Positions 1 to 7,736 of a stretch of DNA of 55,784 nucleotides are shown in pieces. The translations under genes were made by a program, and so were the position numbers. Positions within the stretch are counted from its first letter, which is position 1. Every line of letters starts with the position of its first letter. The notes under the pieces were generated by a model. That model worked only from the letters and a program-made list of their open reading frames with translations, searched no databases and was not told the DNA's origin. Source of the stretch: an uncultured Ruminococcus sp. (GTDB lineage Bacteria > Bacillota > Clostridia > Oscillospirales > Ruminococcaceae); NCBI GenBank assembly GCA_910579835.1, contig CAJTWQ010000007.1:1-55784 (forward strand), written 5' to 3'.

Positions 1-205
1 TTTCATTACGTACTTTGCAAGCGTCAGAACCATCAAGATAATATGAATATTCATAGCTCGATATGGTACTATTGCTCAATTTATTCTCAAGTTTTGTAAT
101 TCTGTTTGCATTGTTGTAGGTATATGTCGAAACTATGCCGTTTCCGAGAGTTTCAGATTTCTTGTTTCCGTTTGCGTCATATGTATGACATTGGACCAAA
201 AAGAA
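1..205 (-). CDS. YD-repeat (RHS-like) protein, fragment running off the window
   Basis: The minus strand is open from about base 205 to base 1 and reads as tandem YD-type repeats. Residues such as TYDANGNKKSETLGNGIVST followed by TYTYNNANRITKLENK match the tyrosine/aspartate repeat style of RHS and wall-associated proteins, which form large secreted or surface beta-cage shells. Only the part nearest the window edge is visible, so the product's end and any toxin tip are unknown. Reading upstream of about base 200 the frame stays open but the YD pattern is lost, and the frame runs into antisense of the rtcB start. The gene may therefore be 5'-truncated here. The family assignment is good; the boundary is uncertain. 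Confidence 0.6.
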
Positions 206-250
206 GTATAGCCGTAAAGATAAGCACAAAACTGAATATGGAGAAGATAT

Positions 251-1354
251 ATGATTACATTTGAAGGAAAATATAATTCTGCAAAGATTTTTACAGACAA
301 AATTGAAAGCAGTGCTGAGGGACAGATTAAAAAGCTCCTTGACCTTGAATTTATCAGCGGCAGTCAGATACGCATTATGCCGGATGTTCACGCAGGAGCA
401 GGCTGTACAATCGGAACAACTATGACAATTAAAGATAAAGTGATACCAAATCTTGTCGGAGTTGACATTGGCTGCGGTATGCTGACAGTTAAGCTGAAAG
501 ATAAGCGGATTGACCTGCCAAAGCTTGATAGCTTTATCCACAACAATATCCCGGTTGGCGAGCATATACGCAGAAATACTCACAAATATCTTGATGAAAC
601 GAAAATATATGACCTTTGCTGCAAAAACCAGGTGAATATGGAGAGGGGAGAACTTAGTCTCGGTACTCTTGGTGGAGGTAATCACTTTATAGAAATCGAT
701 AAGGACGATGACGGAAATCTTTATCTTGTCATTCACACGGGCAGCCGTCACATTGGCTTGCAGACGGCTAAATACTATCAGGATGCAGCATTCAAGGCAA
801 TAGGAAGTCAAGATGAGATACCCTACGAACTTGCATATTGTGAGGGAGAACTTCTGGAACAGTATCTTCACGATATGGAAATTATGCAGGAATACGCAGA
901 TTGGAATCGCCGTGCAATTGCCGATACAATAATCAAAGGCTGCAAGCTAAAGGTAGATTCACAGTTTACAACCATTCACAACTATATTAACTTGAAACAT
1001 ATGATTCTTCGCAAAGGAGCAGTTTCAGCACAGCTTGATGAGACGCTTTTGATACCCATTAATATGCATGACGGAGCTTTAATTTGCAGAGGACTCAGCA
1101 ATGCAGACTGGAATTACTCTGCTCCGCACGGTGCAGGTCGTGTTATGAGCAGAAGTGAAGTCAAAAACAACGTTACCCTGAATGCTTACAAGTCGGAAAT
1201 GAAAGGTATCTTTTCAACTACAGTCAATTCCGGAACGCTTGATGAATGTCCCATGGCATACAAGAGCGTTGATGAAATTGTGGCTAACATTACTCCAACT
1301 GCCGAGATCATCACCGGAATCAAACCGATATACAACTTCAAAGCTGATAAGTAA
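251..1354 (+). CDS. rtcB: RtcB-family RNA ligase
   Basis: RtcB ligases join RNA 3'-phosphate or 2',3'-cyclic phosphate ends to 5'-OH ends using GTP and Mn2+, in tRNA splicing or RNA repair. This 367-residue protein has the short bacterial length and every family landmark: PDVHAG (residues 44-49), the metal site GVDIGCGM (70-77), GGGNHF (141-146), HTGSRHIG (162-169) and APHGAGR (291-297), whose His293 is the expected guanylylated residue. It starts at an ATG at 251 that follows a GGAGAA-type ribosome site. No archease gene is seen nearby. The next gene, a phosphoribosyltransferase, is on the same strand but has its own promoter. The likely role is repair of cleaved tRNA or other RNA (inferred). 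Confidence 0.93.
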   Translation: MITFEGKYNSAKIFTDKIESSAEGQIKKLLDLEFISGSQIRIMPDVHAGAGCTIGTTMTIKDKVIPNLVGVDIGCGMLTVKLKDKRIDLPKLDSFIHNNIPVGEHIRRNTHKYLDETKIYDLCCKNQVNMERGELSLGTLGGGNHFIEIDKDDDGNLYLVIHTGSRHIGLQTAKYYQDAAFKAIGSQDEIPYELAYCEGELLEQYLHDMEIMQEYADWNRRAIADTIIKGCKLKVDSQFTTIHNYINLKHMILRKGAVSAQLDETLLIPINMHDGALICRGLSNADWNYSAPHGAGRVMSRSEVKNNVTLNAYKSEMKGIFSTTVNSGTLDECPMAYKSVDEIVANITPTAEIITGIKPIYNFKADK

Positions 1355-1361
1355 AAACACG

Positions 1362-1383
1362 GATTCCGATTTACAGCGGAATC
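1362..1383 (+). terminator. Hairpin downstream of rtcB
   Basis: Inverted repeat GATTCCG (1362-1368) and CGGAATC (1377-1383) just after the rtcB stop. No U-tract follows; the bases immediately after are the -35 box of the next gene. It shares the 11-base block GGATTCCGATT with the true terminator of the next gene at 2283, so the two may be related. Termination activity is doubtful. Confidence 0.35.
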
Positions 1384-1412
1384 TTGACACAAATTCATCA
1401 CTATGGTATAAT
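1384..1412 (+). promoter_or_regulatory. Consensus sigma-A promoter for the phosphoribosyltransferase gene
   Basis: TTGACA at 1384-1389 and TATAAT at 1407-1412 with a 17 bp spacer, a perfect match to the housekeeping consensus. The transcript would carry a leader of about 60 nt that contains a short hairpin before the AAAGGTGG ribosome site. Confidence 0.85.
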
Positions 1413-1481
1413 TGAATAAGAAATAAAATCTCAATTTGTCAGATAAGAAATTTTAGTTTCTGTCGGAAAGGTGGAATATTT

Positions 1482-2267
1482 GTGAAACTGTATGTATACG
1501 GCGGTGTACGCCCTGATGACGGTGATTATATATTTGATTACAGATACAATCTTCCAACTGATATCATAGAGATAGCACAACCACAGTTATACGTTTCATC
1601 GATTAGAAACCATATCTATTGGTTTGGCTATATGTTTAAGGATTCTGTACCGTCAAAACAACGGACTGATTTTATCCATTATATCAAGGGAATAGGTAAT
1701 CATGTTATATCAGACCATGAACTTACACAGTTTATTGAACTTCCTCTTGGTGAACTGGATAAAAGAATCAATATGTATTCTCTTGATTGTTTTGTGTATC
1801 CTACTTCTGGAAGAAGTAAACTCGTTTCCAAGATGGTATCTGTTATTAACGGATATACATCACATGAAATGGGACGGGTCAGCTTTGAACTCGTGAAGAA
1901 AGCACCTACAGAGGTTGAATTTGATTGGGAACAGCTTGAGGCTGATACTGCTGATGACCCTAATCAATATAAACAAATGCGAAGATATGCAGAAGATGTA
2001 ATTATACCTGCTATCAGAGAACTTGATTACTTCTCCCTCGCTCAGAATGTCAAACCGAAATACAGAAAATATATTATGAACTATCTTGACTTTGCTAATG
2101 AGAGAGAGCTTGAAAAGTTCTCAAAGTTACAAGGTAGTAATATACTTGTAGTAGATGATATAAACACTTCTGGATCAACACTCAATGAGATATTGAGGAT
2201 TCTGAATAAAGTCAATCAAAATTGTAATATCTATGTGTACACTCTTATAGGTAATTTCAAAGCATAA
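1482..2267 (+). CDS. Phosphoribosyltransferase-domain protein
   Basis: The C-terminal part carries a type I phosphoribosyltransferase PRPP loop, seen as ILVVDDINTSGST near residues 221-233: two acidic residues after a beta strand, then the TSGST phosphate-binding turn. About 215 residues precede this loop and show no motif I recognise. The substrate is therefore unknown, and ComF-like or nucleotide-salvage roles are both possible. The start is the GTG at 1482, placed 7-8 bases after AAAGGTGG. The gene is monocistronic: its own consensus promoter lies at 1384 and a strong terminator at 2283. It sits directly downstream of rtcB, so a link to RNA repair is conceivable but unproven. Confidence 0.7.
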   Translation: MKLYVYGGVRPDDGDYIFDYRYNLPTDIIEIAQPQLYVSSIRNHIYWFGYMFKDSVPSKQRTDFIHYIKGIGNHVISDHELTQFIELPLGELDKRINMYSLDCFVYPTSGRSKLVSKMVSVINGYTSHEMGRVSFELVKKAPTEVEFDWEQLEADTADDPNQYKQMRRYAEDVIIPAIRELDYFSLAQNVKPKYRKYIMNYLDFANERELEKFSKLQGSNILVVDDINTSGSTLNEILRILNKVNQNCNIYVYTLIGNFKA

Positions 2268-2282
2268 CTCATAATAATAGAA

Positions 2283-2326
2283 AAGCAAGGATTCCGATTT
2301 GCACTAGAATCCTTGCTTCTTTTTTT
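2283..2326 (+). terminator. Intrinsic terminator of the phosphoribosyltransferase gene
   Basis: A perfect 12 bp stem, AAGCAAGGATTC (2283-2294) and GAATCCTTGCTT (2307-2318), followed by a T-tract at 2320-2326. It marks the chromosome side of the left edge of the prophage remnant, whose recombinase gene ends at 2328. Confidence 0.9.
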
Positions 2327-2327
2327 G

Positions 2328-3916
2328 TCAGATATGCCAGATTGTCACTACGAACCCACATCTGACGAATATGGTGTTCGTATAAGATTGCGTTGGTGGA
2401 GCTGACCGCGCGAAAGCTGAACACTCAGGATCCGCGCGATTTGTAGCTTTTTCCACGAGCTCCAGCGTCACCTTGCAATTTTCGCCGGAGTAATTCAACA
2501 CAAGGGTGAGCTCGTCGTCGTAGAGGTACACGGCATTAAGGAACACACCGACGAGCAACTGCCGGTAGCTCTCGTCGTTCGCGTCGCCGCTTCTGAAACG
2601 CTCCAGAAAATAAACAATCTGATCGCGCTCCAGATCTGGCTCTGCGATAAGCTGCTGAGCGATCCCCGTCTCGATCCTCACCTTTTCAGCTTCAAGGTCC
2701 ACAAGCCGGGACTTTGTGGACGGTGTAATGATACCAGCCTCGATCGCCGCAATCATGTTTTGGATCGCCTTCTCATTTTCCTTTTGCCGTGCTTCGAGAG
2801 CATGGAGCGCGCTCTGATCCTTCTCATGCCGCTGGAACTCCATGCAACGATCCGCGACCTCGTTTATGAATTCGTCGGAGTGTATCAGCTTGACGAGCTC
2901 GTCGATCACCAGCTGCTCGATCCAGTCCTTCGGTGCTCTCTCTTTTTTGCATTTTTTCCGTTTCCTATTGTTGCAAGTGTAATAGTGATACACTCGCCCG
3001 GTTTTACTTGTGCCGCCGTCGCCAGTCATAGGCTCACCGCAATGACCGCAGAACAGCTTCGACGTGAGCAGGAAGAAGACGTCCCGCGCAGCTGCCGGCG
3101 AGTGGTGGTGCTCTGTAAGCATACTTTGGCATTTGTCGAACAGCTCCCGGCTCACGATCGGCGGGATCCCGTGCTCGTCCCGTATATCTTTGTACGCGTA
3201 GACGCCGACATACTTTTCATTTTTCAGAATATGCCGCAGACTATTTTTATTGAACATACCGCCGCGGCTCGTCCGGTACCCTTCTTCATTCAGTCGCGTG
3301 TAAATATCTTTTGCAGGCTCTCCGGCAGCGTATTCCTCGAAGATCCGGAGCACGATCGGAGCCGTCGCCGGATCAATCTCGAAACGCCCATCTGCGCCCG
3401 TCCTCAGACCTAACACTTTATAGCCAAGCGTTTTCCTCTCCAGAGCGCTGTCATAATTGCCACGCTTTATGTTTTGGCTGAGGTTTTCGCTGTAATACTC
3501 GGCGTAGCCTTCCATGACCGACTCCAGAATAATACCCTCCGGCCCTTCTGGTATCGCCTCTTTGGCGTAATACACGCGGACGCCGTTTTTTTGAGTTTAT
3601 ACTTGTACGTTGCGGAGTCGTACCGATTACGGGCGAACCGGTCAATTTTCCAGCAGATCACAGCTTTGAACACTCCGCGCTCTGAGTCCCTGAGCATTCG
3701 CTGAAAGTCTGGTCGTTTATCAGTACGCCCGGTGAGAGCTTTGTCGGTGTATTCTCCGATTATGCGGAAACCATTCCGCGTCGCCCACGCTCTGCACTCA
3801 CGGAGCTGTCCCTCGATACTTTCTTCACGTTGCCCGCTGCTGGAGTATCGGGCGTAGATCACGGCAGGGATCAGAGACGGATCTAATACTTCATACTGCT
3901 TTTTCTTTTTACTCAT
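2328..3916 (-). pseudogene. Large serine recombinase, disrupted by a frameshift
   Basis: This is a site-specific integrase of the large serine recombinase type. The N-terminal catalytic domain (starting at 3916) contains VIYARYSSSGQREESIEGQ with the nucleophilic serine and the typical CWKIDRFARN helix. The second frame (stop at 2328) supplies the recombinase domain, a zinc ribbon (CGHCGEP then CNNRKRKKC) and the C-terminal coiled region, for roughly 530 residues if joined. The frame breaks at a run of seven A residues on the coding strand near 3590; one more A would restore LKKNGVRVYYAKEAIPEG. It could be a real mutation, a sequencing error, or a slippage site. The 5' end is duplicated in truncated form at 4697-4798. 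Confidence 0.85.
2372..2402. repeat. Candidate left attachment site (short match to the tRNA-Ala end)
   Basis: TGGTGTTC, 13 unmatched bases, then TTGGTGGAGC. The same two blocks with the same 13-base gap recur at 8941-8971, where TTGGTGGAGC is the 3' end of the tRNA-Ala gene read on the plus strand. Both copies abut an imperfect dyad (here about 2348-2381). This fits an integrase attachment site, but the identity is short. Confidence 0.45.
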
Positions 3917-4012
3917 AGATTGACACCTTCATGTCTACTTATGCAGTAGGCATTTTTTAGTTTTATGTTAATAGACTCTGAAACAAATATAAGTATCACT
4001 TGGCGTTTGGTA

Positions 4013-4660
4013 TTAACAACGAATGATTACAGGACTACCTTCAATACTTCTATCGTTTGGATCTGTATCAAGTATCCATACAATAAATTCTACTGGTATC
4101 TTACGATATATGATTCCCGGATCAACCGAAGACACATGTCTCATCCAAATTGAATCATTTTGAACAATATTATTATAAGCTTCATATAATTTATGCCCTG
4201 CAAATACCTCGATGGTTTTCGCTTTGCATTTAAATTTTATTGAATCATATCGTTCATGACAAATTTTTATTTTAAAGCATAATTCATCATCATCAAAAAA
4301 CTCATCAAACCCTCTGATGTTGTCCAACTGATCTTGGCTTAATTTTGAAGCCGTAAGTCCATTTTTTAATTTGACATATTCTAATATTCCGTTTGAATGT
4401 ATATAAGATAATTGTTTTATCGGTGTATTATATGACAAATTCTTTAGTTTTCCATTTAATTTTAATGAAGTTAAAGTAGCTCGAAGCTCTCTTGTTCTTG
4501 TACTTTCTTCATAAGAAAGATCTGTAGATAAAAGAGTGGAGTCATTACCAAAATGAAAACCATTAAATTTAAAATTAAAAATGGAACGAAAAACATTAGG
4601 CTTTATTTCTGTTTCCTTAAGCAAATTTTGAATTTTATTTTCTGAACAATAAATTATCAA
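4013..4660 (-). CDS. AT-rich cargo protein of unknown function
   Basis: A protein of about 215 residues that I do not recognise. It is soluble with no signal or membrane segment, and is rich in Asn, Lys and Ile, unlike its GC-richer neighbours, which suggests separate acquisition. The N-terminus (IIYCSENKIQNLLKE) is followed by charged mixed alpha/beta sequence and ends in a conserved-looking IPVEFIVWILDTDP segment. I prefer the TTG at 4660, which lies 5-8 bases after GGAGGGAG, over the upstream TTG that would overlap this site. The gene lies between an intact copy of a recombinase 5' end (3821-3916) and a truncated copy (4697-4798), so it entered with or by duplication of that sequence. A phage accessory or defence role is a guess from position only. 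Confidence 0.6.
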   Translation of the reverse strand: MIIYCSENKIQNLLKETEIKPNVFRSIFNFKFNGFHFGNDSTLLSTDLSYEESTRTRELRATLTSLKLNGKLKNLSYNTPIKQLSYIHSNGILEYVKLKNGLTASKLSQDQLDNIRGFDEFFDDDELCFKIKICHERYDSIKFKCKAKTIEVFAGHKLYEAYNNIVQNDSIWMRHVSSVDPGIIYRKIPVEFIVWILDTDPNDRSIEGSPVIIRC

Positions 4661-4696
4661 AATTACTCCCTCCAATCAATTATTAAGGTATTGTCA

Positions 4697-4798
4697 CTTG
4701 ATACTTTCTTCACGCTGCCCGCTGCTGGAGTATCGGGCGTAGATCACGGCCGGGATCAGAGCCGGATCCGGAGCGGCTGATGTTTTCTTCCTACTCAT
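4697..4798 (-). pseudogene. Truncated second copy of a serine recombinase 5' end
   Basis: It encodes about 33 residues, including LIPAVIYARYSSSGQREESI, and then stops. The sequence closely matches the start of the recombinase gene at 3916, including the catalytic serine segment, but homology ends at 4697. Its ATG overlaps the stop of the SWIM-domain gene as ATGA, the arrangement expected of the original operon. This copy is therefore probably the ancestral position, cut short by the insertion of the cargo gene and the second recombinase. Confidence 0.8.
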
Positions 4799-5691
4799 GG
4801 TTTCCAGTCTGCGCAGCGGTTTGATCCGTGCTTATTCAGAAGATCGGTGACGTCATCGTCTGGGAATTGGAGACGCAGCTCAGAGACACCGGACACGGAA
4901 ACGGAGGTCGAGAACTCCGCACCGTGTGGTATTGTGATAAATCCGCCGTCCCCGTTCATGACCGTGCTGTCTCTGTATTTTCTCAGCAGATAAGTATAAA
5001 CCTTCTTTTTTGCCACTTCCAAGAGCCCGGTCGGGCGAATAAATGCAAAATCAGGGTAAGCGAGCGGAGCAACTTCGGAAGCGTGAGTGAGACACCATTC
5101 AAACCGCGCTTTTTTTGTAGTTTTCAGATCAGCAGGGAATGAAAAAGCGAGAGCTGCCAGCTTTTCAAGCGTTAATTTTTGAGTATGCTCATGGAGTGCC
5201 TGTTCGTCGTTTTGATATGTTTCGACGAGTCCGTCTGCAATTGCTTTCTGAAATTTCTCGACGTTCTCACATGGGCACATTTTCCCGGTATTTGTGAGAT
5301 ACATCATTTCACAGATTTTGCTTTGCACTTCGTCGGTGTATGATTCGAGTAGATCAACAGCACGATCGAGTGCTTTCTTCCTCTCCGAAGGAGTAGGAGC
5401 AGGCGCTTTTATTGCTTTTACGTCAGAAGAAACAGTGCCAACATTTATGAGTCCGCACTCGATAGCAAGCCTATAAATGTGCTTGCAAGGCTTATTTCTT
5501 CGGATAAAATCGCCGCATTTGCACATCTCCAGCGTCGTGCTGTAAATTCCGTGGGAACCGGAAAACGTCGCCGTTCCTGCGGCTTTGTCAATAGAAAGCG
5601 GTGTGTTTTCTGATTTTTTAGCAGAGACGATCCGTTTTTTCTGATCAAGCTCTGAATGAACCTCGTCCCATTTTTTCCATACCTCTAACAT
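4795..5691 (-). CDS. SWIM zinc-finger domain protein of the prophage regulatory module
   Basis: About 298 residues. A SWIM-type zinc motif is visible near residues 50-70: MCKCGDFIRRNKPCKHIYRL, with CxC, a spacer, then CxH. SWIM domains usually bind DNA or mediate protein contacts. The rest is helical and unfamiliar, with a later Cys pair in the segment MCPCENVEKF. I place the start at the ATG at 5691 because TTGAGG is positioned 6 bases upstream; the TTG at 5703 would lie inside that site. The gene follows the ImmA-type gene on the same strand and ends with an ATGA overlap with the truncated recombinase copy, implying one lysogeny/integration operon. Function beyond zinc binding is unknown. 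Confidence 0.65.
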   Translation of the reverse strand: MLEVWKKWDEVHSELDQKKRIVSAKKSENTPLSIDKAAGTATFSGSHGIYSTTLEMCKCGDFIRRNKPCKHIYRLAIECGLINVGTVSSDVKAIKAPAPTPSERKKALDRAVDLLESYTDEVQSKICEMMYLTNTGKMCPCENVEKFQKAIADGLVETYQNDEQALHEHTQKLTLEKLAALAFSFPADLKTTKKARFEWCLTHASEVAPLAYPDFAFIRPTGLLEVAKKKVYTYLLRKYRDSTVMNGDGGFITIPHGAEFSTSVSVSGVSELRLQFPDDDVTDLLNKHGSNRCADWKP

Positions 5692-5707
5692 AATTAACCT
5701 CAATTCA

Positions 5708-5730
5708 CCCCGCTACAGCGGGGCTTTTTT
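5708..5730 (+). terminator. Terminator-like hairpin facing against the operon
   Basis: CCCCGC (5708-5713), loop TACA, GCGGGG (5718-5723) and then CTTTTTT. As an intrinsic terminator it works only for plus-strand transcripts, although both flanking genes are on the minus strand. It may block antisense transcription, or act as an RNA hairpin before the SWIM gene. Confidence 0.55.
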
Positions 5731-6283
5731 ATTTTTTGCTATCAATAAACCGCCGAAACTGTTCGAAAACGCTCCGCTCTAACGGGTGAGTCAAGAACAT
5801 ATCGCGGCGGTAAAGCTGCTCCATGCGCCGAGCTCTAAACTCGGCAGCTTGCATAGATATATTGCAAATGCTGGCAATCTCGTTGGCAGCGTGAAGATCA
5901 AGAGCCCAGAGTACGCACGCAGGAGCCAGCATATCAATAGCGAATTTATCTGCGGCTTGTTCTTCCTCTGGCCTGCAATTCGATTCACTGCGAGTCATTG
6001 GTTCAGTTCCAAGATGTCCGAGAAGATAGTGACCAAGCTCGTGCATGATCGTGAAGCGCTGACGCTGCGGTGGATCGTCCTCTCTGAAAGAAATATAGAT
6101 CTCACCGTCGAACGCGACGATCTCCCCGGACGTGCCACGAAGCCGCTCTTTTGTCGCTGCCTTGCATTTGATACCGTAGAGAGCCGCGAGCTGCACGGGC
6201 TTGATCGGCAGCGACGTGACGCCACAGTCGATCAAACACTGCCAGCTGGCGTTCCGGACATTCTTGTAAATTGCATAATTCAT
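5729..6283 (-). CDS. ImmA/IrrE-type zinc metalloprotease
   Basis: A 184-residue protein with the zinc protease motif HELGH at residues 81-85 inside FTIMHELGHYLLGHLG. ImmA-type proteases cleave the CI-like repressor of mobile elements to trigger excision. Its place directly after a CI-like HTH gene on the same strand is the classic immA arrangement of prophages and integrative elements. The C-terminal third is helical, with several basic residues, consistent with the family. The gene should be active in controlling the neighbouring repressor, but the lytic genes it would release are now gone from this element. Confidence 0.85.
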   Translation of the reverse strand: MNYAIYKNVRNASWQCLIDCGVTSLPIKPVQLAALYGIKCKAATKERLRGTSGEIVAFDGEIYISFREDDPPQRQRFTIMHELGHYLLGHLGTEPMTRSESNCRPEEEQAADKFAIDMLAPACVLWALDLHAANEIASICNISMQAAEFRARRMEQLYRRDMFLTHPLERSVFEQFRRFIDSKK

Positions 6284-6341
6284 AAATAATCACCTCTGTA
6301 TTATTGTAACAGTTTGGTGATTATTTATTTTTGAGAACTAT

Positions 6342-6797
6342 TTACAGATCAGGATCCGCGTCGGCTCTTGACCGTATCTCGTTAGCCTCAGCCTCGGTGA
6401 TCGTATCAGCTCCGGGCAGATCTCCGTCTCTGGCGGCTCGTTTAACCTCAATATGTACTTGTTTTTGGTTACATTTCAGAACCATGTGCACACATTTTTT
6501 TGCTTCGTCGGTAGCTTTGCGCCAAAGCTTCAACAGCTCGTCCTCGTCGTCGTCAAGCTCTGGCTCCGGGAGTGGTTCTCCAAAGAAAAGGCTAATACTG
6601 GGCACGTTGTAAATATCGCAGAGTTTTAAGAACATATCCGCGTCCGGTTGACCTCTGCCGTTTTCCCACGCGCTCACTGTTTGGTTGCTTTTTCCTAAGA
6701 GTGCTCCGGCTTCTCGTATTGTAAGACCGGATTTTTCGCGGTATTCTTTTAGAAGTTTCGCAATTTTGGCGCGAGTATTATCTGAGTGTTCCTTCAC
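6342..6797 (-). CDS. CI-like XRE-family repressor
   Basis: A 151-residue protein with an N-terminal helix-turn-helix of the XRE/Cro-CI type: SGLTIREAGALLGKSNQTVSAWENGRGQPD near residues 18-48 carries the recognition helix. The C-terminal region is acidic and then helical and probably provides oligomerisation or the ImmA target. The start is the GTG at 6797, 5 bases after AGGGGGTGAG. Its promoter (6820-6848) diverges from a plus-strand promoter at 6891, with a palindrome between them, the normal genetic switch layout. It is followed by the ImmA gene 58 bases downstream. It probably represses both promoters. Confidence 0.88.
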   Translation of the reverse strand: MKEHSDNTRAKIAKLLKEYREKSGLTIREAGALLGKSNQTVSAWENGRGQPDADMFLKLCDIYNVPSISLFFGEPLPEPELDDDEDELLKLWRKATDEAKKCVHMVLKCNQKQVHIEVKRAARDGDLPGADTITEAEANEIRSRADADPDL

Positions 6798-6819
6798 ATT
6801 CTCACCCCCTCTATGTCAT

Positions 6820-6848
6820 ATAATACCACACTTTCAAGCAGAAATCAA
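6820..6848 (-). promoter_or_regulatory. Promoter of the repressor operon
   Basis: Read on the minus strand: TTGATT (6848-6843), 17 bp spacer, TATTAT (6825-6820). It drives the repressor, ImmA and SWIM genes. Confidence 0.75.
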
Positions 6849-6859
6849 GCTTTTTGCCT

Positions 6860-6879
6860 AAATTTTTTAGAAAAAATTT
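6860..6879. promoter_or_regulatory. Palindrome between divergent promoters, candidate operator
   Basis: AAATTTTTT, AG, AAAAAATTT form a perfect 9 bp inverted repeat located between the two divergent promoters. The position is what is expected for a CI/Cro operator. The AT-only composition lowers confidence. Confidence 0.45.
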
Positions 6880-6890
6880 GCTAAAAAGGC

Positions 6891-6919
6891 TTGACATCCC
6901 ACATTTTTTATGCTAATAT
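6891..6919 (+). promoter_or_regulatory. Rightward (lytic) promoter of the prophage switch
   Basis: TTGACA at 6891-6896, 17 bp spacer, TAATAT at 6914-6919. It now reads into a cro-like start region fused to phage late-gene debris. Confidence 0.8.
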
Positions 6920-6971
6920 AGAATTAGCCCAAAAAACATAGGCAACCAACAGACACAAAGGAGGTATAACC

Positions 6972-7269
6972 ATGAACGAAGTGACAACCATTATCGGCAA
7001 CAGAATTAAGGAGCGCGGCGTGACTCGAGGAAAAGACGATCACGCTCACCAACTCGCAGAGCTACCCGTTCAACAACTCGAAAAAGACGGTAAACCTCAG
7101 CAACACCAGAACAACCACGGCGTACTCCGTTGACGTCGAGGTGTTGGAACACTCCGGCGACGTCGGCGACGTGCTGATCAGCGACAAGTTGCTGAATGGC
7201 TTCAAGGTACGCTATGACGGCAGCGCAAAGAGTGCGACCGTGAAACTCATTATCAAGGGAGGTATGTAA
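6972..7269 (+). pseudogene. Fusion of a cro-like start to a phage structural gene remnant
   Basis: The ATG at 6972 follows a GGAGG site and begins MNEVTTIIGNRIKERG, the usual first turn of a Cro-like HTH protein. After about 16 codons the sequence changes to late-gene material: frame +1 reads EEKTITLTNSQSYPFNNS, the original frame then reads KTVNLSNTRTTTAYSVDVE, and frame +1 resumes with VLEHSGDVGDVLISDK up to TAA at 7267-7269. Two small compensating indels (near 7084 and 7140) therefore break the structural gene. The likely cause is one large deletion from within cro to a tail or baseplate gene. The structural identity is inferred from style and position. Confidence 0.65.
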
Positions 7270-7272
7270 ACC

Positions 7273-7500
7273 ATGGCAAGCAAGATCAAGGTAATCGAGA
7301 AGAACGAGGGCAAGAAGATCGAGTGGGAGCAGAGCGGCACCCGTCTGTATTTTGGCGACGACGAGCTCATGCTCAACGCTGCAAAGTATCAGAAGGACTG
7401 GCCCGTCTCCGTTGACGTCTGCAAGGACAGAGCCGGAAACCTCACGATCGGCATGTTATTGCAGAGACGGGCGGCGGCTCTACGGCCTACGGCTGGGTAG
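7273..7500 (+). pseudogene. Truncated phage tail-region gene
   Basis: Residues 1-60 (MASKIKVIEKNEGKKIEWEQ and onward to NLTIGM) read as a coherent small phage protein, starting just 3 bases after the preceding remnant as in a phage late operon. The last 15 residues are out-of-frame translation of the neighbouring lysin fragment. The break at about 7453 is a second deletion junction. I cannot name the intact protein. Confidence 0.55.
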
Positions 7501-7736
7501 ACGCCGACAAGCTGAGCGCGATCTCTGAAATCAAGATCGGGGACGTCGTGCAATTTAAGGGCGGCGCGCACTATGCAAGCTCCAACGCCACGGCAGACGC
7601 CGGAACACCTAAAGCCGGAGCAGCTAAAGTGACGGCGATCGCAAAAGAAACAAAGCATCCCTATCACATCATACATACGGACAAGCAGTCAACTGTCTAC
7701 GGCTGGGTGGACGCTAACCTTGTGGAGAAAGCGTAA
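7455..7736 (+). pseudogene. C-terminal fragment of a phage endolysin
   Basis: The frame from 7455 reads ETGGGSTAYGWVDADKLSAI and then a full repeat ending STVYGWVDANLVEKA. This is a duplicated wall-binding repeat of about 80 residues with the signature YGWVDA at each end, as found at the C-terminus of phage amidases. The catalytic domain is missing. Translation could only start internally, for example at 7548. The end overlaps the next gene as TAATG. Confidence 0.65.

Noticed and set aside
2760..3413. Long plus-strand ORF of 217 codons inside the recombinase region
   Set aside because: It is antisense to the well-supported serine recombinase, has no ribosome site, and its translation shows no family pattern.
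3580..3610. Programmed -1 ribosomal frameshift in the recombinase
   Set aside because: The seven-A run sits as C AAA AAA A in frame, which is not a good slippery heptamer, and this family is not known to need it. Mutation, error or transcriptional slippage is more likely.
4828..5142. Plus-strand ORF of 104 codons over the SWIM gene
   Set aside because: Antisense shadow of the SWIM-domain gene without a ribosome site.
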